Part shown: one piece after another, positions 1-4,929 of the stretch | Numbering within the stretch: position 1 is the stretch's first letter | Layout: each line of letters opens with the position of its first letter | Assembly (NCBI GenBank): GCA_937874815.1 | Contig: CALNBW010000016.1 | Location: 1 to 6,763 of the forward strand | Source: an uncultured Bacillota bacterium | GTDB taxonomy: Bacteria; Bacillota; UBA994; UBA5500 | Direction: 5' to 3' | Length of the DNA: 6,763 nucleotides | Notes under the pieces: generated by a model | What the model was told of the DNA's origin: nothing | Seen by the model: only the letters and a program-made list of their open reading frames with translations | Databases searched by the model: none | Made by a program: the position numbers and the translations under genes

Positions 1-1
1 G

Positions 2-670
2 CCGGTTTTTGCTTCTGCTGAAAACCTAGGCCCTCGCGCCACAGTGACTGTCTTACAGATTGCTGCTACGCGCCCTGATCTGATTATTGCCGGAGCCGAG
101 GACCAGGAGCTGGTCAATGGGCTCCGAGCGGCTGGCCTTCCTGCCCTTGTGATAGCACCGCAGCGCCTAGATAGTCTGCTGCTTTGGCCAGAAAAGCTCG
201 GCCCGTTGTTGGCCGCTAGACAGCAGGCTGCCCAATATGCCCGACTTTTTGAGAAGCGGCTGAGCGAGTTCCGCAGCGTAGCTAAAGAGGAGCCAGGAGC
301 AGGGCGGCGGGTGTTGTGGCTGACAGACGAACAGTTTACGGCGGCTGGTAGCAATACGCTAGAGGCAGATTTGTTGGACCTCGTGGGTCTCACTAATGCG
401 GCCGCTATCCTTGATGGATACGCTGTGCTTGAGCTAGCGGAGATAGCCACATTTGCTCCTCGGGTGATTATTGCGCCCGAGACCCTATTTCCTGAGCTGC
501 AGGCACTGTGGCCAGAGCCACTTCAGGTAACGGAACCGGTAACCGAATCGCCATTCTTGGTTCCGTCCCTGCAGCAGCCTAGTATGATTGGCTGGGATGA
601 TCTGTTTGTTAGAGCGGAGCAGCTACTGCAGCAGGTGCAGGAGCCAGTTGTACCAGAAGCAGATCAATAA
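2..670 (+). CDS. ABC-transporter substrate-binding protein, BtuF/FhuD-like (5' end outside window)
   Basis: C-terminal part of what looks like a periplasmic-binding protein of the vitamin B12/iron-siderophore family (PF01497 type), which captures a metal-chelate ligand outside the membrane and hands it to an ABC permease. The frame is open from base 2 to the TAA at 668-670, giving 222 visible residues. The start and any signal peptide or lipobox must lie upstream; the GTG at 44 is internal. Family signs are NLGPRATV followed by the strand PDLIIAG, a helix-strand pair ending in LPALVI, and a second-lobe segment with GSNTLEADLLDLVGL and then PRVIIAPE. This matches the usual order of a PDLVIA-like strand, a GxxT..DLI..AG segment and a PDVIIV-like strand. 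The tail after PRVIIAPE is long and Pro/Glu/Gln-rich. The ligand cannot be told. No permease or ATPase gene follows; aroH begins 28 bases downstream, so the transporter partners, if any, lie upstream. The family call is fairly firm, the substrate unknown. Confidence 0.72.
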   Translation, partial: PVFASAENLGPRATVTVLQIAATRPDLIIAGAEDQELVNGLRAAGLPALVIAPQRLDSLLLWPEKLGPLLAARQQAAQYARLFEKRLSEFRSVAKEEPGAGRRVLWLTDEQFTAAGSNTLEADLLDLVGLTNAAAILDGYAVLELAEIATFAPRVIIAPETLFPELQALWPEPLQVTEPVTESPFLVPSLQQPSMIGWDDLFVRAEQLLQQVQEPVVPEADQ

Positions 671-681
671 TTCGCGCACGC

Positions 682-701
682 AGAAGGGGTTGTATGTATT
701 G
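682..701 (+). promoter_or_regulatory. aroH ribosome binding site and TTG start
   Basis: AGAAGGGG at 682-689 is the only Shine-Dalgarno-like sequence before the conserved AroH N-terminus. It lies 9 bases ahead of TTG at 699-701 but directly abuts the other in-frame TTG at 690, and the ATG at 694 is out of frame. The spacing favours the TTG at 699, giving a protein that begins MQAIRGAIT, which lines up with the start of Bacillus AroH. The in-frame ATG at 588 would add a tail read from within the upstream gene and is not credible. Confidence 0.6.
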
Positions 702-1058
702 CAGGCAATTAGAGGTGCAATTACGGCCGCAGCAAACGAGGCAACTGAAATCCTGCAGCAGACCACCGTTCTGTTAAGGGAGCTGCTTAAAGCCAATGGC
801 TTGCAAGCTCAGGAGGTTATCAGCATCATTTTTACAGCTACTCCCGACTTAAATGCGGCTTTCCCAGCGGCAGCAGCACGCGCACTGGGCTTAACCGAGG
901 TAGCACTGCTAGATGCGGTCGAAATTGATGTACCTGGGGCCTTAGCCAAGACTATTCGGGTTTTGATGCTGGTTGATCGTCCTCACTCCCCCAGGGACGT
1001 GCATCACGTGTACCTGGGGGAGGCAAAGCGCCTCCGTCCTGACTGGGCTGCGCGTTAG
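699..1058 (+). CDS. aroH: chorismate mutase, AroH type
   Basis: Monofunctional chorismate mutase of the Bacillus subtilis AroH fold, a trimeric pseudo-alpha/beta-barrel. It converts chorismate to prephenate in the cytoplasm, at the branch to phenylalanine and tyrosine. From the TTG at 699 the protein has 119 residues, close to the roughly 120-127 of the family. Recognisable blocks are IRGAIT (Arg5, equivalent to B. subtilis Arg7), TATPDLNAAFPAAAAR (Phe55 and Arg61, equivalent to Phe57 and Arg63), EIDVPG (Glu75, equivalent to Glu78), IRVLM (Arg87, equivalent to Arg90) and HVYL (Tyr105, equivalent to Tyr108). So the main catalytic set is present. Two pocket positions differ from the Bacillus enzyme in my alignment: Lys60 is Ala58 and Cys75 is Asp72. 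The gene follows the binding-protein gene by 28 bases and is probably cotranscribed with it. No clear terminator follows, and other aromatic-pathway genes are not visible here. Confidence 0.93.
   Translation: MQAIRGAITAAANEATEILQQTTVLLRELLKANGLQAQEVISIIFTATPDLNAAFPAAAARALGLTEVALLDAVEIDVPGALAKTIRVLMLVDRPHSPRDVHHVYLGEAKRLRPDWAAR
986..1022 (+). repeat. GC-rich inverted repeat / hairpin inside the 3' end of aroH
   Basis: CTCCCCCAGG at 986-995 is perfectly complementary to CCTGGGGGAG at 1013-1022. Inside it, ACGTG (997-1001) pairs with CACGT (1005-1009) around a 3-base CAT loop. Transcribed, this gives a 10-bp stem, a 1x3 internal loop and a 5-bp stem. No T-run follows, so it is not an ordinary intrinsic terminator. 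It lies in codons for the conserved HVYL active-site region, so part of the symmetry may be chance. Its function is unknown. Confidence 0.55.
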
Positions 1059-1066
1059 CTAAAGAA

Positions 1067-1081
1067 GTTGTAGCCTACAGC
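1067..1081. promoter_or_regulatory. imperfect palindrome upstream of the cmk promoter
   Basis: GTTGTAGCCTACAGC is a 7-bp inverted repeat around one central base, with one G/T mismatch. It lies between the aroH stop and the extended -10 element, about 20 bases upstream of it. The position suits an operator or activator site, but a short palindrome of this kind can arise by chance and I recognise no regulator that binds it. Confidence 0.2.
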
Positions 1082-1099
1082 ACTTAGTTTGTCAGCTTG

Positions 1100-1108
1100 T
1101 GGTATAAT
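1100..1108 (+). promoter_or_regulatory. extended -10 promoter for the cmk cluster
   Basis: TGGTATAAT is a perfect extended -10 (TGn followed by consensus TATAAT), as used by the housekeeping sigma factor. No good -35 box lies at 16-18 bases: the TTGTCA at 1089-1094 is only 8 bases upstream and cannot serve. Extended -10 promoters can work without a -35. The predicted start near 1115 gives an untranslated leader of about 120 bases before cmk. This is the only strong promoter-like match ahead of cmk, plsC and ispH/rpsA. In the rest of the leader I see only a weak TTGATT (1113-1118) / TATTAG (1136-1141) pair with 17-base spacing, and no riboswitch or attenuator. Confidence 0.65.
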
Positions 1109-1221
1109 AAGTTTGATTGCTATGCAACATTCGTTTATTAGGCTTTTAAATATTCTTTGGGCTACATACAGGGAATTGTCTAGCTTGGTCGAATAATGCA
1201 TGGCCGACTACTTGCCTTAAT

Positions 1222-1237
1222 GGAGGAATGAACTTTG
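1222..1237 (+). promoter_or_regulatory. cmk ribosome binding site and TTG start
   Basis: GGAGG at 1222-1226 is followed after 8 bases by TTG at 1235-1237, the only suitable start codon upstream of the cmk P-loop. The ATG at 1228 and the GTG at 1243 are in other frames. Confidence 0.8.
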
Positions 1238-1918
1238 CTACCGTGCCAACTGAATATTGCTATTGACGGGCCGGCTGGCGCCGGTAAGAGCTCTGTGGCA
1301 CGCGCGGTGGCTCAAGCCTTAGGACTTATTTACCTAGATACAGGGGCAATGTATCGTGCTATCACCTGGAAAGCACTTAAGTTGCAGGTGCCGCTTACTG
1401 ACGCCAACGCACTGGGCGAATTGACTGCGGGTTCGGAGTTTTGCTGGGGTGGCCCTAATGGCGCGCCTGAGCTCTGTATGGATGGAGAACCCTTGCCTGC
1501 TGCCATTCGCTCGCAGGAGGTTACTAGCCAGGTATCCTTAGTCGCGAGTTATGAGGAAGTACGCAAGGAGTTGCGTCAGAAACAAAGAGAGCTAGGGAAA
1601 GGCCGGGGCGTGGTTATGGATGGCCGAGACATTGGAACGGTTGTCATGCCAGCGGCTGCCCTCAAGATCTTTTTGACCGCCAGCCTGGAGGAACGAGCCG
1701 AAAGAAGGTTGAAAGAGCTAGGCCAAGACTCAAGTCTGTTACCGCAGATGATGCAAGCTATGGCTCGGCGTGATCATAAAGATGCGTCTCGCCAACACTC
1801 GCCGCTTAGCATTGCTCCCAACGCGACCATAATAGATACCACAGGGCTGTCTTTGTCGCAGGTTGTAGATCTAGTCATCTGGCATGCCCGACAGGTTTGC
1901 CTGAGTGAGGGGGAGTAA
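1235..1918 (+). CDS. cmk: cytidylate kinase
   Basis: Cytoplasmic (d)CMP kinase. It transfers phosphate from ATP to CMP or dCMP, giving the diphosphates that feed RNA, DNA and CDP-lipid synthesis. The 227-residue length is normal for the family (B. subtilis Cmk is about 224). Visible motifs in order are the P-loop GPAGAGKSS (12-20) after an IAID strand, LDTGAMYRA (34-42) with the nucleotide-contacting Arg41, the CMP-binding segment IRSQEVTSQVS (91-101), DGRDIGT (129-135) with Arg131 and Asp132, the lid region RAERRLKE (154-161) and RRDHKDASR (178-186). All expected blocks are present, so the enzyme should be active. It is the first gene after the 1100-1108 promoter, and plsC starts 2 bases after its TAA. 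Linkage of cmk to the S1 ribosomal protein gene is widespread in bacteria and is kept here, with two genes or parts in between. Confidence 0.97.
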   Translation: MLPCQLNIAIDGPAGAGKSSVARAVAQALGLIYLDTGAMYRAITWKALKLQVPLTDANALGELTAGSEFCWGGPNGAPELCMDGEPLPAAIRSQEVTSQVSLVASYEEVRKELRQKQRELGKGRGVVMDGRDIGTVVMPAAALKIFLTASLEERAERRLKELGQDSSLLPQMMQAMARRDHKDASRQHSPLSIAPNATIIDTTGLSLSQVVDLVIWHARQVCLSEGE

Positions 1919-1920
1919 AC

Positions 1921-2520
1921 ATGCGCCTCTATCGCTTTTTGCATAGGGTGATGGCTTGGCTGGTGCCACGCCTGGTGCGCTTTCGCCCCCAGGGGCTAGG
2001 AAACATTCCTGAGGATGGCCCTTTTATCATAGCCGCGAATCACATTCATGCTCTTGACCCAGTAATTGTAGCAATTATTGTCCCGCGGCCGGTAAGTTTC
2101 ATGGCTAAAGAAGAAATCATGCATTCCCGATTCTTAGGGTGGTTGGTAAAGCAGTTGGGCTCATTTCCAGTAAAAAGGGGGAAGGCTGATATTCAAGCTA
2201 TCCGCCAGGCGCTGAAACTGCTGGCCGCAGGCCAAGTGCTGGGCATCTTTCCAGAAGGAACCCGCAACAAAACGGGGGAAATGCAGGCTGCTTTCGAAGG
2301 CACCGCCTTATTAGCCGCGCGGGCCCAGGTCCCTATTGTACCGGTAGCATTGCATGGCCGGTATCGTCTGGGCAGTATTTTTCGAGTCAATGTGGGTGAA
2401 CCAATACGCATTCCCAGTGCTATTGCGGGCAAACCGACGGCGGAAGAGCGTGCTCAAGGAACCGAGATGATCATGCAGCGCATTGCGGACTTATTGGCTG
2501 GATGCGAGGAGGGGAATTAG
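1921..2520 (+). CDS. plsC: 1-acyl-sn-glycerol-3-phosphate acyltransferase
   Basis: Membrane-associated lysophosphatidic acid acyltransferase. It acylates position 2 of 1-acyl-glycerol-3-phosphate to make phosphatidic acid, the precursor of membrane phospholipids. The 199-residue length fits the short PlsC forms of Bacillota. The four family blocks are present: I, NHIHALD (40-46), with the catalytic NHx4D; II, GSFPVKRG (80-87), with Arg86 for glycerophosphate binding; III, FPEGTRN (110-116), with Glu112; IV, VPIVPVALHG (137-146). There is no long hydrophobic N-terminal helix. An amphipathic start (RFLHRVMAWLVPRLVR) may hold it to the membrane. The ribosome binding site AGGGGGAG lies in the last codons of cmk, and the ATG comes 2 bases after the cmk stop, which suggests translational coupling. 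ispH/rpsA follows by 6 bases. The exact acyl-acceptor preference cannot be read from sequence. Confidence 0.93.
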   Translation: MRLYRFLHRVMAWLVPRLVRFRPQGLGNIPEDGPFIIAANHIHALDPVIVAIIVPRPVSFMAKEEIMHSRFLGWLVKQLGSFPVKRGKADIQAIRQALKLLAAGQVLGIFPEGTRNKTGEMQAAFEGTALLAARAQVPIVPVALHGRYRLGSIFRVNVGEPIRIPSAIAGKPTAEERAQGTEMIMQRIADLLAGCEEGN

Positions 2521-2526
2521 GCGGCT

Positions 2527-4785
2527 ATGAAGAATCAGATTGCTGCTGCCAGTGGTTTCTGTTTTGGGGTTAAGCGGGCTATTGCGCTGGCTGAAGAAAC
2601 TTTAGGGCAAGAACCCCTCTACGCCTTAGGGCCTTTAGTTCATAATCCGCAAGAGATGGAAAGACTCAACCAGTTGGGCCTTACTGTCGTTGCGGATATT
2701 GAGGCAGTGCCTGATGGAGCTGCTTTACTGATACGAGCCCATGGGGCATCGCCTGCGGTCTATGCCGCGGCTACGAGTAAGCAGTTAAGGCTATTCGACG
2801 CTACTTGTCCGCACGTGCGGCAGCTATTGCGTAAGGCGGCTGATTTTGTCCAGAGTGGCTATCAGTTGCTGATAGTGGGTGATGCAAGCCATCCTGAAGT
2901 CCAAGCGGCCCTTGCCTGGGCCCGTGGGTTGGCTACGGTGATTACCGGCCCGGAAGCAATAGCTACTCTACCCTTGTCAGAGCGGGTGGCTATAGTGGCG
3001 CAAACTACCACTAAGCTCGACGTGTGGGAAGCTGTTTTGCAGGAGTTACGGAGTCGCACCACTGATCCGGAAGTGGGTTGCACCATATGTCACGCGACAA
3101 AAAAGCGACAGCAAGCGGCACAGGAACTCTCAAAGCAAGTAGATATAATGGTTGTTGTGGGCGGACATAATAGTGCTAACACGCGAAATCTGGTACAATT
3201 ATGTTCTGAGATAGGAACGCCTACTCACCATGTTGAGACTGCCGCCGACCTAGACCCTGCTTGGTTTCCAGCAGGAGCCTTGGTTGGGATTACGGCGGGA
3301 GCCTCAACACCGGATTGGATAATAAAGGAGGTCGTCACTACTGTGGAGAACATGGAGAACAAGAACAACGAACTGATGGAAGAAACTACAGAGCAAAAGA
3401 CCGAGGAGGTACAACCCGAGGCCGAAAAACAGGTAGAAGAAGCTACAGCAGCGGAAGCAACGCCTGAGACAGAATGCCAGGAAGCACCTTGCCAGTGTGA
3501 AGAGCAAGCTGCGGAGCATACCAGTGAAGGCGAGGAAGCTGAGGAAGCCGAGCAGGTCGAAGAGACCACTGACATGGCTGATGTAGCTGGAGATATGGTT
3601 GACATCCGCACTGGCCAGATTGTTGAGGGCACTGTAGTTCGTGTCACTGACAGCGAAGTCTATGTTGATATTCGCTACAAGTCGGATGGCATTATCCAGG
3701 CTAATGAGCTGAGCAACTTACCGAATGTGCAGCCGGCTGACGTAGTCAAAGAAGGCGATGTAATTCGGGTAGTTGTGCTACGCCTAGAGAACCGCGAGGG
3801 CAATGTGGTGCTCTCCAAGCGCCGCGCCGACGCAGAAGCCGGTTGGAAGCTAGCAGAGGCTGCTTTCTCGGAGAACCAGATTGTTCGGGGCGAAGTAACC
3901 GAGGTTGTTAAGGGTGGGCTAATTGTCAATCTCTTTAACCTCCGCGCTTTTCTCCCTGCTTCCCTCGTTGATATGCGCTTTGTTCCTGACCTCGGCATCT
4001 ATGTCGGCCAGGAAGTTGATGTCAAGATCATCGAGATGGAGAACAATCGCCGCCGCCTCGTAGTTTCACGCAAGGCAGCCATTGAAGAATTAGAGGCTGA
4101 GCGCAAAGAGGCTACCTGGGCTGCCCTAGAGGAGGGCCAGATTATAGAAGGCACAGTGCAGCGCCTTACTGATTTCGGTGCTTTTGTGGATATCGGGGGC
4201 GTAGATGGCTTAGTACACGTATCCGAGATTTCTTGGGGACGGGTAAATCATCCGTCTGAAGTTTTGGCAGAAGGCGACAAGGTTAAAGTAAAAGTTCTAG
4301 GCTTAGACCGCGAGCGCGAGCGCATCTCCCTTAGCTTAAAACATGCCCAGCCAGATCCTTGGACGCTAGTAACAGAGCAGTTCAAGGCAGGCGATATAGT
4401 TACCGGTAAGGTTATGCGTACTGTCTCCTTCGGTGCTTTTGTCGAGATTACCCCTGGCGTTGAAGGCCTGATCCACATTTCTCAGCTGTCCAACGAGCGC
4501 GTAGAGCGCACTGAGGATGTTGTCAGCCCTGGCGACGAAGTTAAGGTACACATTCTCAACATTAACCCTGGCGAACGTCGGGTGTCGTTGAGTATGCGCG
4601 ATCCTTCTGCTCCCCGGCCTGAGCGGACACAGAGTGGCGGCGGTGGCGAGCGTTTTGAGCGACGCCCCCGTGGTGGCCGTAGCCAGAGCTATCATGAAGA
4701 AGGCAGCGTTACCCTAGGCGATGTTTTCGGTAATCTTTTTGAACAAGAAGAAGAAAAGGACGAAAAGGACCCCGAGAACAACTAG
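2527..4785 (+). CDS. ispH-rpsA: fusion: IspH (HMBPP reductase) + ribosomal protein S1
   Basis: 752-residue two-part protein. Residues 1 to about 275 are IspH/LytB, the Fe-S enzyme that reduces HMBPP to IPP and DMAPP, the last step of the MEP isoprenoid pathway. The cluster cysteines are visible as Cys12 (GFCFGVKRA), Cys94 (DATCPHV) and Cys188 (CTICHATKKRQ). Substrate-site residues are His39 (GPLVHN), His122 and Glu124 (SHPEV), the TTT at 160-162, Ser216/Asn218 and Ser260 (TAGAS). Residues about 276-355 form a Glu-rich, probably disordered linker with Cys317, Cys322 and Cys324. Four S1 RNA-binding domains follow, at about 362-431, 449-517, 536-604 and 621-690, resembling domains 1-4 of E. coli S1. 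The tail has Gly/Arg-rich GGGGERFERRPRGGR, then VTLGDVFGNLFEQ and an acidic end. This fusion is known in Clostridia. GGAGGGG at 2508-2514 is 12 bases before the ATG, a rather long gap. Codon choice changes between the two halves. It is the last gene before the 4807-4841 terminator. Confidence 0.95.
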   Translation: MKNQIAAASGFCFGVKRAIALAEETLGQEPLYALGPLVHNPQEMERLNQLGLTVVADIEAVPDGAALLIRAHGASPAVYAAATSKQLRLFDATCPHVRQLLRKAADFVQSGYQLLIVGDASHPEVQAALAWARGLATVITGPEAIATLPLSERVAIVAQTTTKLDVWEAVLQELRSRTTDPEVGCTICHATKKRQQAAQELSKQVDIMVVVGGHNSANTRNLVQLCSEIGTPTHHVETAADLDPAWFPAGALVGITAGASTPDWIIKEVVTTVENMENKNNELMEETTEQKTEEVQPEAEKQVEEATAAEATPETECQEAPCQCEEQAAEHTSEGEEAEEAEQVEETTDMADVAGDMVDIRTGQIVEGTVVRVTDSEVYVDIRYKSDGIIQANELSNLPNVQPADVVKEGDVIRVVVLRLENREGNVVLSKRRADAEAGWKLAEAAFSENQIVRGEVTEVVKGGLIVNLFNLRAFLPASLVDMRFVPDLGIYVGQEVDVKIIEMENNRRRLVVSRKAAIEELEAERKEATWAALEEGQIIEGTVQRLTDFGAFVDIGGVDGLVHVSEISWGRVNHPSEVLAEGDKVKVKVLGLDRERERISLSLKHAQPDPWTLVTEQFKAGDIVTGKVMRTVSFGAFVEITPGVEGLIHISQLSNERVERTEDVVSPGDEVKVHILNINPGERRVSLSMRDPSAPRPERTQSGGGGERFERRPRGGRSQSYHEEGSVTLGDVFGNLFEQEEEKDEKDPENN
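3191..3199 (+). promoter_or_regulatory. possible internal extended -10 within ispH
   Basis: TGGTACAAT has the same TGn-plus-TAnAAT form as the cmk promoter at 1100-1108, differing at one base. It lies 144 bases upstream of the candidate internal S1 start at 3343 and could make a short S1-only mRNA. No -35 box at the proper distance is seen, and the bases encode ordinary IspH residues (LVQ), so this is speculative. Confidence 0.2.
3324..3345 (+). promoter_or_regulatory. internal Shine-Dalgarno and in-frame GTG at the IspH/S1 junction
   Basis: AAAGGAGGT (3324-3332) is a near-perfect Shine-Dalgarno. It is stronger than the one at the annotated ispH start, with GTG 3343-3345 in the same frame 11 bases after GGAGG and an in-frame ATG at 3352. 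Starting at the GTG (Val273) would give a free 480-residue protein of acidic linker plus four S1 domains, ending at 4785. The position exactly at the end of the IspH fold and the codon-use change between the halves support a real internal start. Against it, the bases also encode IKEV, a normal IspH C-terminus, so the match may be coincidental, and the spacing is slightly long. Confidence 0.4.
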
Positions 4786-4806
4786 TTTGGTCTAAATCTA
4801 AGATTG

Positions 4807-4841
4807 GAAGTGCAGAGCTACCGCTCTGCGCTTCTTTTTTT
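4807..4841 (+). terminator. intrinsic terminator after ispH/rpsA
   Basis: The 12-bp stem pairs 4807-4818 (GAAGTGCAGAGC) with 4823-4834 (GCTCTGCGCTTC), with one G-U pair and a four-base TACC loop. Seven T residues follow at 4835-4841. It sits 21 bases after the stop of the fusion gene and should end the cmk - plsC - ispH/rpsA transcript. Confidence 0.93.
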
Positions 4842-4869
4842 GTCAACAATTCCGAGGGCACGCTTTCAT
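4840..4869 (+). promoter_or_regulatory. weak promoter candidate for the DUF1614-spoIIP pair
   Basis: TTGTCA (4840-4845) overlaps the last T residues of the terminator and is followed after 18 bases by TTTCAT (4864-4869), four of six matches to TATAAT. I found nothing better between the terminator and the next gene. A sporulation sigma factor would need other boxes; CATAAG at 4867 only faintly recalls a sigma-E -10. If neither is real, the pair depends on read-through of the terminator. Confidence 0.2.
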
Positions 4870-4887
4870 AAGCCCAGCTTGTGGAGG
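4863..4887 (+). other. leader hairpin that would hide a GGAGG
   Basis: Bases 4863-4873 and 4877-4887 form 11 consecutive pairs, three of them G-U, around a CCA loop. The right arm ends in GGAGG (4883-4887), so the fold would mask this Shine-Dalgarno-like sequence. The GGAGG is 42 bases before the DUF1614 ATG, which has its own AGAAGGGG at 4913-4920. It better serves an ATG at 4899 that opens a 36-codon frame. There is no T-run, so it is not a terminator. Confidence 0.35.
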
Positions 4888-4929
4888 AAAGACTAAGCAT
4901 GCTAGTTATTAAAGAAGGGGTGTTTGGCG

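Noticed and set aside
44..46. GTG at 44 as the start of the binding-protein gene
   Set aside because: The frame is open upstream to the window edge and the upstream codons encode NLGPRAT, which fits the family; the true start lies outside.
588..698. ATG at 588 as the aroH start
   Set aside because: It would overlap the preceding gene by over 80 bases and add a non-homologous Cys/Ser/Gln-rich tail; the RBS at 682-689 points to the TTG at 699.
1089..1108. TTGTCA / TATAAT as a standard -35/-10 pair
   Set aside because: The spacer is only 8 bases; the TATAAT is better explained as part of an extended -10.
1196..1231. 11-codon upstream frame (ATG 1196 to TGA 1229-1231) before cmk
   Set aside because: It has no Shine-Dalgarno, no run of regulatory codons, and is short enough to be chance.
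3225..3647. 140-codon antisense frame opposite the IspH/S1 junction
   Set aside because: It is a Ser/Cys-rich mirror of the Glu/Ala-rich linker on the other strand, with no family likeness; a shadow frame.
4366..4695. 109-codon antisense frame opposite S1 domain 4
   Set aside because: It lies wholly opposite a conserved domain with clear sense-strand coding and shows no recognisable motifs.
4924..4929. TTG at 4924 as the start of the DUF1614-like gene
   Set aside because: It is only 3 bases from the AGAAGGGG; the ATG at 4930 has proper spacing and loses only two residues.
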